Counted from the first letter of the stretch, positions 32,769 through 42,045 are shown. The stretch: DNA of 64,000 nucleotides from Massilia sp. Bi118 (GCF_918697865.1 NZ_CAKKMV010000020.1:27841-91840), one strand, 5' to 3'. A program made the numbers and translations. The notes: generated by a model from the sequence alone, not told the origin.

Positions 32769-32808
32769 TTGTCAGAACAAATGTGACAATGTAGAGTGTC
32801 ACTATAAA
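32769..32808 (+). promoter_or_regulatory. Divergent promoter/operator region of the TetR gene and monooxygenase operon
   Basis: Overlapping inverted repeats TTGTCA (32769-32774)/TGACAA (32784-32789) and GTGAC (32783-32787)/GTCAC (32798-32802), then a -10-like TATAAA (32803-32808). These are the likely TetR binding sites. The -35 is not clear. Confidence 0.5.
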
Positions 32809-32829
32809 GAACCAGAACAAAGAGACAAC

Positions 32830-34335
32830 ATGCACTCCCCTTCGAACCGGCAGGACGCGCATCTGGACGCTCCCCTGGACGTCCTGATCGTCGGCGCCGG
32901 CCTGTCCGGCATCGGCGCGGCCTGGTACCTGCAGCGGCGCTGCCCGCACAAGCGCTACGCCATCCTCGAGGCGCGCGAGGCCATCGGCGGCACCTGGGAT
33001 CTGTTCCGCTATCCCGGCGTGCGTTCCGACTCCGACATGTACACGCTGGGCTACGCCTTCCAGCCCTGGACCGCCGGCAAGGCCATCGCCGACGGCCCCT
33101 CGATCCGCAACTACATCCAGGACACCGCGCACGACAACGGCATCGACCGCCACATCCGCTTCAGGCACAAGGTGACCAGTGCCGCGTGGTCGAGCGCGGA
33201 CGCCTGCTGGACGGTGGAGGCCGAGCATGCGGGCGCTCCGGTGACGATCCGCACCCGCTTCCTGTACATGTGCAGCGGCTATTACAGCTACGAGGAAGCT
33301 TACCGCCCGCGCTTCGAGGGGGAAGATGAATACCTGGGCCGCATCGTGCAGCCGCAGTTCTGGCCCAAGGATCTCGACTACCGGCGCAAGCAGGTGGTGG
33401 TGGTCGGCAGCGGCGCCACCGCGGTGACCCTGGTGCCGGCGATGGCCGAGAAGGCCGCCCACGTTACCATGCTGCAGCGCTCGCCGACCTATGTCGTCAC
33501 GCGGCCGTCCGAATACGCGTTCGCGAAACGCTTCCGCAGCTGGCTGCCCGAAAAGGCCGCCTACTGGGCCACGCGCTGGCGCGTGATTTTCGAGAGCATG
33601 CTGCTGTACCGCGTCGCGCGCAGCAAGCCGGAGCTGGCCAAGCAGAAGATCGTGGCGATGGCGCGGCACCAGCTAGGTAAGGATTTCGACGTCGACACCC
33701 ACTTCACGCCCGACTACAAACCCTGGGACCAGCGCGTCTGCGTGGTGCCGGACGGCGACATGTTCAAGGCCATCCGCAAGGGCTGGGCCTCGGTCGTGAC
33801 CGACCACATCGAGCGTTTCACCGAGACCGGCGTGCTGCTCAAGTCGGGCAAGGAACTGGCGGCCGACGTGGTGGTGCTGGCGACCGGCCTGAAGATCAAG
33901 ATCCTGGGCGGGATCGCCATCACCGTCGACGGCAAGCCTTTCCACCCCAGCGAAGCGATGTCCTACAAGGGCATGATGCTCAGCGAGCTGCCGAACTGCG
34001 TGATGACCTTCGGCTATACCAACGCCTCCTGGACCCTGAAGGCCGACCTCACTGCGGCCTATGTGTGCCGGCTGCTGCGCTACATGGACCGCAAGGGCAT
34101 CGCCATTGCCATGCCGCGCCGCGAGGCCGGGGTCGAGCCCGAGCCCTTCCTGAACTTCACCTCGGGCTATGTGCAGCGCGCGAAGGGAGAACTGCCGCAG
34201 CAGGGTTCGCGCAAGCCCTGGCAGGTCTACCAGAACTACCTGCAGGACATGATCACCATCCGCTACGGCCGCATCGCCGACGGCGTCATGCATTTCGGCG
34301 CCGCCAAAGCCCAACAAGAAGGAGCCACGCCTTGA
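32830..34335 (+). CDS. Flavin-containing monooxygenase (Baeyer-Villiger type)
   Basis: 501 residues. FAD motif GAGLSGIGAAWYL (about residue 22-34), then GGTWDLFRYPGVRSDSDMY, which is the conserved BVMO/FMO region, the fingerprint-like FEGEDEYLGRIVQPQFWP (about 160-177, a variant lacking the usual His), and the NADPH motif VVGSGATAVTLVPAMA (about 193). The late motif VVLATGLKIK is also typical. It should insert oxygen into a ketone to give an ester or lactone, or oxidise a heteroatom. Its operon partners (SDR, then esterase) are what an alcohol-ketone-ester route needs. Start ATG 32830; the open frame upstream is the TetR antisense. Confidence 0.9.
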   Translation: MHSPSNRQDAHLDAPLDVLIVGAGLSGIGAAWYLQRRCPHKRYAILEAREAIGGTWDLFRYPGVRSDSDMYTLGYAFQPWTAGKAIADGPSIRNYIQDTAHDNGIDRHIRFRHKVTSAAWSSADACWTVEAEHAGAPVTIRTRFLYMCSGYYSYEEAYRPRFEGEDEYLGRIVQPQFWPKDLDYRRKQVVVVGSGATAVTLVPAMAEKAAHVTMLQRSPTYVVTRPSEYAFAKRFRSWLPEKAAYWATRWRVIFESMLLYRVARSKPELAKQKIVAMARHQLGKDFDVDTHFTPDYKPWDQRVCVVPDGDMFKAIRKGWASVVTDHIERFTETGVLLKSGKELAADVVVLATGLKIKILGGIAITVDGKPFHPSEAMSYKGMMLSELPNCVMTFGYTNASWTLKADLTAAYVCRLLRYMDRKGIAIAMPRREAGVEPEPFLNFTSGYVQRAKGELPQQGSRKPWQVYQNYLQDMITIRYGRIADGVMHFGAAKAQQEGATP

Positions 34336-35141
34336 AGCTCAGTAACCGCGTCGCCGTCATCACCGGCGCCGGCAGCGGCATCGGCCGCGCCACCGCACTC
34401 GCCATGGCCCGCCGCGGCTGCCACCTCGCCCTGGCCGACATCAACGAAGCCGGCGCCCACGACACCGCGCGCGCGGCCCAGGCCCTGGGCGTGCGCGCCA
34501 CCGCGCACCGCCTGGACGTGGCCGACCGCGCCGCCGTCGCCGCCTTTCCTGTGGAAGTAAAACAGGCGCACGAGCGCGTCGACATCCTGATGAACAATGC
34601 CGGCGTGGCGCTGGGCGGGAACTTCGAGCAGGTCGGCGAAGCCGATTTCGACTGGCTCATGGAAATCAACTTCCATGGCGTGGTGCGCATGACCCGCGCC
34701 TTCCTGCCGCTGCTGCACGGCTCGGACGACGCCCGCATCGTCAACGTCTCCAGCATCTACGGCATCATCACCCCGCCCGGCCAGGCGGCCTACTCGGCCA
34801 GCAAGTTCGCGGTGCGCGGCTTCTCGAACGTGCTGCGCCACGAGCTCGAAGGCAGCACGGTCGGGGTCTCGGTGGTGCACCCGGGCGGCATCGCCACTTC
34901 GATCGCGAGGAACGCGCGCATCCCGGCCGGCGCTCCGGCGGACGAGGTGGAACGCGGCCGCAAGACCATGGAAAAGCTGCTGCGCATGCCGCCGGAACAG
35001 GCCGGCGAGATCATCGTGCGCGGCATCGAGAAGCGCCAGGCCCGCATCCTGGTCGGCAGCGACGCCAAGGCCGCCGCCCTGCTGGAACGCCTGGCGCCCG
35101 TGGGTTACTGGAACCTCCTCAAGAAAGCGATCAAGCGATGA
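34332..35141 (+). CDS. Short-chain dehydrogenase/reductase
   Basis: 269 residues starting at TTG 34332, which overlaps the previous stop (TTGA) and has AAGGAG seven bases before it. The Rossmann motif is TGAGSGIG (about residues 11-18), NNAG at about 87-90, and the catalytic Ser-Tyr-Lys lie in NVSSIYGIITPPGQAAYSAS followed by K. It is a classical SDR with NAD(P). In this operon it could oxidise an alcohol to the ketone used by the monooxygenase or reduce it back. Translational coupling on both sides supports joint function. Confidence 0.92.
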   Translation: MKLSNRVAVITGAGSGIGRATALAMARRGCHLALADINEAGAHDTARAAQALGVRATAHRLDVADRAAVAAFPVEVKQAHERVDILMNNAGVALGGNFEQVGEADFDWLMEINFHGVVRMTRAFLPLLHGSDDARIVNVSSIYGIITPPGQAAYSASKFAVRGFSNVLRHELEGSTVGVSVVHPGGIATSIARNARIPAGAPADEVERGRKTMEKLLRMPPEQAGEIIVRGIEKRQARILVGSDAKAAALLERLAPVGYWNLLKKAIKR

Positions 35142-36133
35142 ACATTGTCCTTACCGTGATTGGTTTCCTGGCCGGCTTCGTGCTGCTGTCTGTCGTCATC
35201 CTCGCCCTGTTCACCGCCTGGACCGCGCGCAAGGTCGAAGCGGTGCTGCCGGCCAAAGGACGCTTCATCGACGTGCCGGGCGCGCGCCTGCACGTCCGCG
35301 ACTTCGGCGAGGCGCATGCCGAACGCCCGTCCATCGTGATGATCCACGGCCTGGCCGGCCAGCTGTCGCACTACACCTATGGCGTGGCCGGCAGGCTGTC
35401 CGCGCATCACCGCGTGATCGTGGTCGACCGCCCGGGCTCGGGCTACTCGACGCGGGCGCCGGGGACCTCGGCCGACCTGTCCGCGCAGGCCTCCGCGGTC
35501 GCGGCCCTGATCCGCACCCTGGGCGCGGGCCCGGCCTTCGTGGTCGGCCATTCGCTGGGCGGCGCGGTGGCGCTGACCCTGGCCCTCGAGCATCCGCAGG
35601 TGGTGGCCGGCCTGGGCCTGCTGGCGCCGCTCACGCATCTGCGCGAGGACGTGCCGCCGGCGTTTGCCGGGCTGACCATCCAGTCGTCTTTCGTGCGCAA
35701 GCTGGTGGCGTGGACGCTGGCGGTGCCAGCCTCGATCAGGAAAAGCGCCGCGACCCTGGACATGGTGTTCGGGCCGGAAGCGGTGCCGAAGGATTTCGCG
35801 ACCAGGGGCGGCGGTTTACTGAGCCTGCGCCCGTCGGCGTTTCTCTCGGCGTCTGCCGACCTGCAGGCCTTGCCGGCGCGCCTGCCGCTGGTGCAGGAGC
35901 GCTACGGCGAGCTGCGCGTGCCGGTGAGCGTGCTGTATGGGAAGGATGACCGGATCCTGGACTGGAAGGCGAACGGGCAGGCGCTGGTGGACAAGGTGCC
36001 CGGGGCGCGGCTGGAGCTGGTGGAGGGTGGGCATATGCTGCCGGTGACGCAGGTGGAGAGGACGGTGGCGTTCATCGAGCAGGCCGTGCATGGCTTGTCC
36101 GCGATCCCGGCTAGTGACGCTGCAGCTGGCTGA
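35138..36133 (+). CDS. Alpha/beta hydrolase with N-terminal membrane helix (esterase/lactonase)
   Basis: 331 residues; ATG overlaps the SDR stop (ATGA). Residues 1-30 form one transmembrane helix, so it is membrane tethered. Catalytic triad: Ser in VVGHSLGGAVA (about 143), Asp in YGKDDRILDW (about 268) and His in VEGGHMLPVTQ (about 296). The oxyanion region is MIHGLAGQLSHY. It would cut the ester or lactone formed by the monooxygenase. The last ~70 codons are strikingly rich in G-ending codons against the C-ending use of the rest. Repeat copy B lies just downstream. Confidence 0.9.
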   Translation: MNIVLTVIGFLAGFVLLSVVILALFTAWTARKVEAVLPAKGRFIDVPGARLHVRDFGEAHAERPSIVMIHGLAGQLSHYTYGVAGRLSAHHRVIVVDRPGSGYSTRAPGTSADLSAQASAVAALIRTLGAGPAFVVGHSLGGAVALTLALEHPQVVAGLGLLAPLTHLREDVPPAFAGLTIQSSFVRKLVAWTLAVPASIRKSAATLDMVFGPEAVPKDFATRGGGLLSLRPSAFLSASADLQALPARLPLVQERYGELRVPVSVLYGKDDRILDWKANGQALVDKVPGARLELVEGGHMLPVTQVERTVAFIEQAVHGLSAIPASDAAAG

Positions 36134-36143
36134 CTCGTTAGCT

Positions 36144-36230
36144 CGTCGTTCCCGCGGAGGCGGGAATCCAAGTTTTGCATGCGTTACGTTAGCTCGTCCA
36201 ACTTGGATTCCCGCCTGCGCGGGAATGACG
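36144..36230. repeat. Palindromic intergenic repeat, copy B
   Basis: Left arm with hairpin CGTCGTTCCCGCGGAGGCGG and right arm ending CCGCCTGCGCGGGAATGACG; the arms are inverted copies of each other and each contains its own TTCCCGC/GCGGGAA stem. Between them lies ATGCGTTACGT, also found in reverse in copy D. It sits between two convergent genes and could end both transcripts. Confidence 0.9.
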
Positions 36231-36234
36231 GTTT

Positions 36235-39200
36235 TTAGGTCAACACTACGTTTGACAGCACGTTAGACAGCGCTGTCAAATCATACGGCTTCCTCAGCAC
36301 CACCGCATCCGGCCAGTTATTCACCTCCCCCTTCCCGGTCGCGAACACGATCCGGATCCCGGGCGCCAGCACGCGCGCCTCGGCCGCCAGCATATCGCCC
36401 GACATGCCCGGCAGCTGAACGTCGGTGATGAGCAGGTCGGACTCGCCGCAGATCAGTCCCAGCGCTTCCTCCGCGGTCCCGGCCGAGCGCACTTCGTGGC
36501 CGAGGTGGACAAGCAAGGCCTCGGTGGCGTCGCGGATTTCCTCTTCATCCTCCACCAGCACGATACGCAGCGATGCGGCTTCCGAACGCTCGTCCGCACG
36601 CGGATGCAGCACCGGCGGCTCGCCCAATGCGCGGCTGCGCTGGTTGGCCAGCACCTGGCGTATGCGGCGCGCCAGGCTTTCGCGGGTGTAGGGCTTGCCC
36701 AGCAGTTCGACGCCGGGGTCGAGGCGGCCGCCGTGCACAATCGAGTTTTCGGTATAGCCCGAGGTGAACAGCACCGCCAGCTTGGGCAGGCGTTCGCGCG
36801 CCATGCGCGCGAGTTCCGGGCTGCGGAGTAGGCCGGGCATGACCACGTCGGTGAACAGCACGTCGATCGGCACGCCGGATTCCACCACCGCCAGCGCGCT
36901 GGCTGCGTCGGCCGCCTTCAGCACGCGGTAGCCGAGGTCGGTCAGCATTTCGACCACCGTGCTGCGCACCGCTTCGTCGTCTTCGGCCACCAGGATGGTC
37001 TCGGTACCGCCCACCGGCGGCGCGAGCTCGGCCACCGGCGCCAGCACATCCTCGGCCGCCAGTGTGCGCGGCAGGTAGATCTTGACGGTGGTGCCCCGCC
37101 CCGGCTCGCTGTAGATCTTCACGTGGCCGCCGGACTGCTTGACGAAGCCGTACACCATCGACAGCCCCAGGCCGGTGCCCTTGCCCTCGTCCTTGGTCGA
37201 GAAGAAGGGTTCGAAGGCCTGGCGCAGCACCTCGGGCGACATGCCGGCGCCGGTGTCGGTCACGCCGATCATCACGTACTGCCCGGCCGCGACCTCCGCG
37301 TGGTTGCGGCAGTACAGGTCGTCCAGCACCGCGTTGTTGGCCTCGATCGTGAGCCTGCCCGCGCCGGCCATCGCATCGCGCGCATTGATCGCCAGGTTCA
37401 GCACCGCGTTCTCGACCTGGGCCACGTCGACGGCGGTGTTCCACAGGCCGCCGGAGATCACCAGCTCGACCTCGATCTCTTCGCCGAGCGCGCGGCGCAG
37501 CATGTCCTCCATGCCCATCACCACGCGGCTGATCTTGACGACGCGCGGCTCCAGCGGCTGGCGGCGGCCGAAGGCCAGCAGGTAGCTGGCCAGCTTGGCG
37601 CCCTTCTCGACGGCCGAGCGGGCATTGCCGATCCAGCGCTGGACCTCGAGGCCCTCGCAGTGCACTTCGAGCAGCTGCAGGTTGCCGGAGATGATCTGCA
37701 ACAGGTTGTTGAAATCGTGGGCCACGCCACCGGTCAGTTTGCCGATGGTCTCCATCTTCTGCGACTGCTGCAGCGCCAGCTCGGTGCGGCGGATCTGCTC
37801 GGCCTGTTCGCGGTCGGCCGTGATGTCGCGTCCGATCGCGTGGATAAAGGCGGCGTCCGGCGCGGCCGACCAGGACAGCAGGCACCAGCTGCCGTCCTTG
37901 CGGCGGTAGCGGTTCTCGAATTTATAAACGTAATGGCCGCTGCCCAGCGAATCCATCTGCGCCGCCGTAGCGGCATGGTCGTCCGGGTGCACCAGGTCGA
38001 GCACGTTGCGGCCGGCCACGTCCGCCTCGCTCCAGCCCAACAGCGACGCGAACGCCGGGCTGACCGCCTCGATGCTGCCATCGAAGCCGGCCACCAGCAT
38101 GATGTCCTTCGACAGCCGCCACATGCGGTCGCGCTCCGCCGTGCGTTGCGTCACCGCCTGTTCGAGGCTGGCGTTCAGGTGCTCGAGCCGCCGCTCGCTT
38201 TGCTTGCGGTCTTCGATATCGGTATTCGTGCCGACCCAGGCGCTGACCTCGCCATCGCCGCCGCGCAGCGGCACCGCGCGGCACAGGTGCCAGCGCCAGG
38301 CGCCGTCATGCGCGCGCAGGCGCATCTCCGCTTCATAGGTCGAACCGGACGCCACCGCGGTCGCCCAGCGCGTGGTCACCTGTGGCCGGTCGTCCGGGTG
38401 GACGGTCGCGGTCCAGCCGGTGCCTTTCAATTCTTCGAAACCGAGGCCACTGTAGGCATAGGCATAGTCGTTGAACCAGTCGTTCTTGCCGTCCGCGGTG
38501 GCGCTCCACACATGGTGAGGGATCGCCTGCGCGAAGCTGAGGAAGCGCGCCTCGCTCTCGCGCTGCGCCTGTTCCGCCAGCACGCGTTCGGTGACGTCGT
38601 GGCCCTGCACGAAGACGCCGGTCACGCTGCCGTCCTCGCCGCGCAGCGGCTGGTAGACGAAGTCGATGTAGTACAGGCGGCGCTCGAAATCGCCCTCGGA
38701 CAGCCACAGCGGCGCGGCGGTGGCGGCAAACGACTCGCCGCTGCGGTAGACCCGGTCGAGCTGCTCGACGAAGCCCTGCGGCACCGTCTCCGGCAGCGCC
38801 TGGCGCACCGGGCGGCCGAGCACCGGGCGTTCGCCGATCAGGGTGCTGTAGGCCGCATTCACGAGCGCGAACACGTGCTCCGGGCCGGTGAGCTGGGCGA
38901 CGAAGCCCGGCGCCTGCTGGAAGATCGCGCGCAGGCGGCTGTGTTCGGCGTCCAGGCCTGCCTCGGCCTTGACCTTGGCGGTGCTTTCGACCACCACCGC
39001 CATCACGCCGAGCACCTCGCCGTTTTCGTCAGCCACCGGCGAATAATCGAGGTCGAACCAGCACTGGGCCGGCCTGCCGTCGCGCTCCAGCGTCATCGCG
39101 ATGTCGCGGTAGGACAGCGTGCCGCCGTCCAGCACGACCTTCAACACCTTGGCGTTGAATTCGGCGGCTTCATTCCAGGCTTCGCAGACGGGCTTGCCGA

Positions 39201-39453
39201 GCATGGCCGGGTGGCGCGACGCGGCAATCGCCGCATAGCCGGCGTTATAGATCATGACGCCCTCAGACCCCCACAGGATGGCGATCGGCGCCGGCGAGCG
39301 CAGCACCAGTTCGACGGTGGTGCGCATGGCGGCCGGCCAGCTGACTATGGGACCGAGGCTGGTGGCGCTCCAGTCGTGCTCGTCGATCAGTTTGCCGAGG
39401 ATTCCGCCGTCACTGCCAAAGGTCCTTGCCGGGGCCGCGTCGCGCATCGCCAT
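36235..39453 (-). CDS. Hybrid sensor histidine kinase: PAS array-HisKA-HATPase-REC-REC
   Basis: 1072 residues from the Met of MAMRDAAPARTF; the frame upstream to 39690 is unlikely to be coding. About four PAS-type units: one at 25-150 (AILWGSEGVMIYNAGYAAIA), one at 160-290 (RLRAIFQQAPGFVAQLTGPE), one at 295-425 (FAQAIPHHVWSATADGKNDW), one at 455-580 (GFDGSIEAVSPAFASLLGWS). Then HisKA (GKLTGGVAHDFNNLLQI), HATPase (NLAINARDAMAGAG; GTGLGLSMVYGFVKQSGGHV) and two receivers (VLFTDVVMPG; LLITDVQLPGMSG). No membrane segment. The kinase core and first receiver match the kinase at 23503, so they are paralogues. Orphan: no output regulator nearby. Confidence 0.92.
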   Translation of the reverse strand: MAMRDAAPARTFGSDGGILGKLIDEHDWSATSLGPIVSWPAAMRTTVELVLRSPAPIAILWGSEGVMIYNAGYAAIAASRHPAMLGKPVCEAWNEAAEFNAKVLKVVLDGGTLSYRDIAMTLERDGRPAQCWFDLDYSPVADENGEVLGVMAVVVESTAKVKAEAGLDAEHSRLRAIFQQAPGFVAQLTGPEHVFALVNAAYSTLIGERPVLGRPVRQALPETVPQGFVEQLDRVYRSGESFAATAAPLWLSEGDFERRLYYIDFVYQPLRGEDGSVTGVFVQGHDVTERVLAEQAQRESEARFLSFAQAIPHHVWSATADGKNDWFNDYAYAYSGLGFEELKGTGWTATVHPDDRPQVTTRWATAVASGSTYEAEMRLRAHDGAWRWHLCRAVPLRGGDGEVSAWVGTNTDIEDRKQSERRLEHLNASLEQAVTQRTAERDRMWRLSKDIMLVAGFDGSIEAVSPAFASLLGWSEADVAGRNVLDLVHPDDHAATAAQMDSLGSGHYVYKFENRYRRKDGSWCLLSWSAAPDAAFIHAIGRDITADREQAEQIRRTELALQQSQKMETIGKLTGGVAHDFNNLLQIISGNLQLLEVHCEGLEVQRWIGNARSAVEKGAKLASYLLAFGRRQPLEPRVVKISRVVMGMEDMLRRALGEEIEVELVISGGLWNTAVDVAQVENAVLNLAINARDAMAGAGRLTIEANNAVLDDLYCRNHAEVAAGQYVMIGVTDTGAGMSPEVLRQAFEPFFSTKDEGKGTGLGLSMVYGFVKQSGGHVKIYSEPGRGTTVKIYLPRTLAAEDVLAPVAELAPPVGGTETILVAEDDEAVRSTVVEMLTDLGYRVLKAADAASALAVVESGVPIDVLFTDVVMPGLLRSPELARMARERLPKLAVLFTSGYTENSIVHGGRLDPGVELLGKPYTRESLARRIRQVLANQRSRALGEPPVLHPRADERSEAASLRIVLVEDEEEIRDATEALLVHLGHEVRSAGTAEEALGLICGESDLLITDVQLPGMSGDMLAAEARVLAPGIRIVFATGKGEVNNWPDAVVLRKPYDLTALSNVLSNVVLT

Positions 39454-39641
39454 GTTGTCAATATGCCTACTATTCTCGTGAAGTCGGCAATTGTAAAGGG
39501 TTTGAAGATTCGAGGAAACACAATTCAAAAGGGCTTCGCACGCTTGGCGCAGTCCACACGGCTTCGCTGCGGCGCATGCTAGTGTCTTGTCCTGTGCCTG
39601 CCGAGAGAACCTGCCTTTAAGGGCGTTTTTCGTGCTGCAGG

Positions 39642-39713
39642 GCAGCAGAAAAATATTCTCGCAAAACATGCGTGTGCAGCTTCGCCGCAATTAATATGTT
39701 TTCTGCTGCACAC
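39642..39713 (+). promoter_or_regulatory. bkd leader with mutually exclusive inverted repeats and a mini-ORF
   Basis: GCAGCAGAAAA (39642-39652) and GTGTGCAGC (39672-39680) can each pair perfectly with the same downstream segment TTTTCTGCTGCACAC (39699-39713), so two hairpins compete. Between them a mini-ORF (39668-39694) reads MRVQLRRN. It ends 24 bases before bkdA1. It may be an attenuator-like switch or a regulator's binding site; nothing here proves either. Confidence 0.4.
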
Positions 39714-39737
39714 ACCTTTACCGAGGGAAAATGAACT

Positions 39738-40970
39738 ATGAGCCAGAGTCAACCTCTGTCGCTGCACGTCCCGGAGCCTACCGGCCGTCCGGGTTGCAAG
39801 ACTGATTTTTCGTATCTTGGATTGAATCCCGCCGGCGTCGTGCCGCGCCCGCCCGTCGACGTCCGCTACCAGGACACGGCGGATATCGCTTCCAGCCTGA
39901 TCCGCGTACTCGACGAAAACGACGACGCCGTCGGCCCCTGGGCGCCGGAACTGGACAAGGAGACCCTCCTGGCCGGCCTGCGCACCATGATGAAGACCCG
40001 CATCTTCGACGCCCGCATGGTCATCGGCCAGCGCCAGAAGAAGATGTCCTTCTACATGACCTCGCTGGGCGAGGAAGCCATCGGCACCGCCCACGCGCTG
40101 GCGCTGAAGGATGGCGACATGTGCTTCCCGACCTATCGCCAGCAGAGTCTGCTGATGGCGCGCCAGTATCCGATGGTCGAGATGATCTGCCAGCTGCTGT
40201 CCAATGAACGCGATCCGCTGAAGGGACGCCAGCTGCCCGTGATGTACTCGTCCAGGAAGGACGGCTTCTTCACGATTTCCGGCAACCTCGCCACCCAGAT
40301 CCCGCAGGCGGTCGGCTGGGCCATGGCCTCGGCCATCAAGGGCGACACGAAAATCGCCTCCGGCTGGATCGGCGACGGCGCCACCGCCGAAAGCGACTTC
40401 CACACCGGCCTCACCTTCGCCCACGTCTATCGCGCACCCGTGATCCTGAACGTGGTCAACAACCAGTGGGCGATCTCCAGCTTCCAGGCCATCGCCGGCG
40501 GCGAGAGCGTGACCTTCGCCGCGCGCGGCGTCGGCGCCGGCATCGCCTCGCTGCGGGTGGACGGCAACGACTTCCTGGCCGTGTATGCGGCCTCCTGCTG
40601 GGCCGCCGAGCGCGCCAGAAGCAACCTGGGTCCGACCCTGATCGAGTGGGTCACCTACCGCGCCGGTCCGCACTCGACCTCCGACGACCCCGCGCGTTAC
40701 CGCCCGGCCGACGAATGGACCTATTTCCCGCTGGGCGACCCGATCGGCCGCCTGCGCCGTCACCTGGTCAAGAAGGGCTGGTGGTCCGACGCCGAACAAG
40801 AGGCGCTGCAGACCGAGCTGGAAGCCGAAGTCCTGGCCGCGCAAAAGGAAGCCGAGCAATTCGGCACGCTGATCGATGGCCGCGTGCCGAGCGCCGCATC
40901 GATGTTCGAGGATGTCTATAAAGAGATGCCCGAGCACCTGCGCCGCCAACGCCAACAACTGGGGGTGTAA
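39738..40970 (+). CDS. bkdA1: Branched-chain 2-oxoacid dehydrogenase E1 alpha
   Basis: 410 residues. The N-terminus (LSLHVPEPTGRPGCKTDFSY) is very close to Pseudomonas BkdA1 and is not found in pyruvate E1. The TPP motif is GDGATAESDFHTGLTFAHVY followed by NVVNN (about residues 212-240), and the phosphorylation-loop equivalent is YRAGPHSTSDDPARY. With E1 beta it decarboxylates the keto acids of valine, leucine and isoleucine and loads the acyl group on the E2 lipoyl arm. First gene of a four-gene operon. The ribosome site is weak (GAGG about 11 bases off); an out-of-frame ATG at 39731 lies in between. No bkdR/Lrp gene is adjacent. Confidence 0.95.
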   Translation: MSQSQPLSLHVPEPTGRPGCKTDFSYLGLNPAGVVPRPPVDVRYQDTADIASSLIRVLDENDDAVGPWAPELDKETLLAGLRTMMKTRIFDARMVIGQRQKKMSFYMTSLGEEAIGTAHALALKDGDMCFPTYRQQSLLMARQYPMVEMICQLLSNERDPLKGRQLPVMYSSRKDGFFTISGNLATQIPQAVGWAMASAIKGDTKIASGWIGDGATAESDFHTGLTFAHVYRAPVILNVVNNQWAISSFQAIAGGESVTFAARGVGAGIASLRVDGNDFLAVYAASCWAAERARSNLGPTLIEWVTYRAGPHSTSDDPARYRPADEWTYFPLGDPIGRLRRHLVKKGWWSDAEQEALQTELEAEVLAAQKEAEQFGTLIDGRVPSAASMFEDVYKEMPEHLRRQRQQLGV

Positions 40971-40974
40971 AGTG

Positions 40975-42042
40975 ATGCGAGATATCGAAAAGAGTTCCGT
41001 CGGCGCCGATGAGGCCGCGGAAGAAAAGACGACGCCGATGACCATGATCCAGGCCCTCCGCTCGGCCATGGACGTGATGATGGAACGCGACGACAACGTG
41101 GTCGTCTACGGCCAGGACGTCGGCTATTTCGGCGGCGTGTTCCGCGTCACCGACGGCCTGCAGGCCAAGTACGGCAAGCACCGCGCCTTCGACGCCCCGA
41201 TTTCCGAGGGCGGCATCGTCGGCACCGCGGTCGGCATGGCCGCCTACGGCCTGCGCCCGGTGGTCGAGATCCAGTTCGCCGACTATTTTTATCCGGCAAC
41301 CGACCAGATCGTCTCCGAGGCGGCGCGCCTGCGCTACCGCTCGGCCGGCGATTTCACCTCGCCGCTGACCATCCGCATGCCCTGCGGCGGCGGCATCTAC
41401 GGCGGCCAGACCCATAGCCAGAGCCCGGAAGCCTTCTTCACCCACGTCTGCGGCCTGCGCACCGTGATGCCCTCGAATCCCTACGATGCAAAAGGCCTCC
41501 TGATCGCCTCGATCGAGAACGACGACCCGGTGATCTTCCTGGAGCCCAAGCGCCTGTACAACGGCCCCTTCGACGGCCACCACGACCGCCCGGTCACTTC
41601 ATGGTCCAAGCACCCCTTGGGCAAGGTACCCGAGGGCTATTACACGGTCCCGCTGGACAAGGCGGCGATCTTCCGCCCCGGCGCGGATCTCACCGTGCTG
41701 ACCTACGGCACCATGGTCTGGGTATCGGAAGCGGCGGCGAACGAAACCGGCATCGACGCCGAGATCATCGACCTGCGCACCCTGTGGCCGCTGGACCTGG
41801 ACACCATCGTCGAATCGGTCAAGAAGACCGGCCGCTGCGTGGTGGTGCATGAGGCGACCAAGACCAGCGGTTTCGGCGCGGAACTCGCCTCGCTGGTCCA
41901 GGAGCACTGCTTCTACCACCTGGAAGCGCCGATCGAGCGTGTGACCGGCTGGGACACGCCCTACCCGCATGCGCAGGAGTGGGCGTACTTCCCGGGACCG
42001 GACCGCGTCGGCGCGGCATTCAAACGAGCAATGGAGACATAA
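40975..42042 (+). CDS. bkdA2: Branched-chain 2-oxoacid dehydrogenase E1 beta
   Basis: 355 residues, starting 5 bp after the bkdA1 stop. Transketolase-like fold: MIQALRSAMDVMMERDDNVV, GQDVGYFGGVFRVTDGLQAK (contacts TPP), then FDAPISEGGIVGTAVGMAAY and the C-terminal half with EVIDLRTLWPLD-type strand (AEIIDLRTLWPLDLDTI). An N-terminal extension of about 20 acidic residues precedes the domain. It forms the alpha2beta2 E1 with the previous gene product. Confidence 0.95.
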   Translation: MRDIEKSSVGADEAAEEKTTPMTMIQALRSAMDVMMERDDNVVVYGQDVGYFGGVFRVTDGLQAKYGKHRAFDAPISEGGIVGTAVGMAAYGLRPVVEIQFADYFYPATDQIVSEAARLRYRSAGDFTSPLTIRMPCGGGIYGGQTHSQSPEAFFTHVCGLRTVMPSNPYDAKGLLIASIENDDPVIFLEPKRLYNGPFDGHHDRPVTSWSKHPLGKVPEGYYTVPLDKAAIFRPGADLTVLTYGTMVWVSEAAANETGIDAEIIDLRTLWPLDLDTIVESVKKTGRCVVVHEATKTSGFGAELASLVQEHCFYHLEAPIERVTGWDTPYPHAQEWAYFPGPDRVGAAFKRAMET

Positions 42043-42045
42043 CAG

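Noticed and set aside
37123..39582. 819-codon plus-strand open frame
   Set aside because: Antisense of the second hybrid kinase; no recognisable domain.
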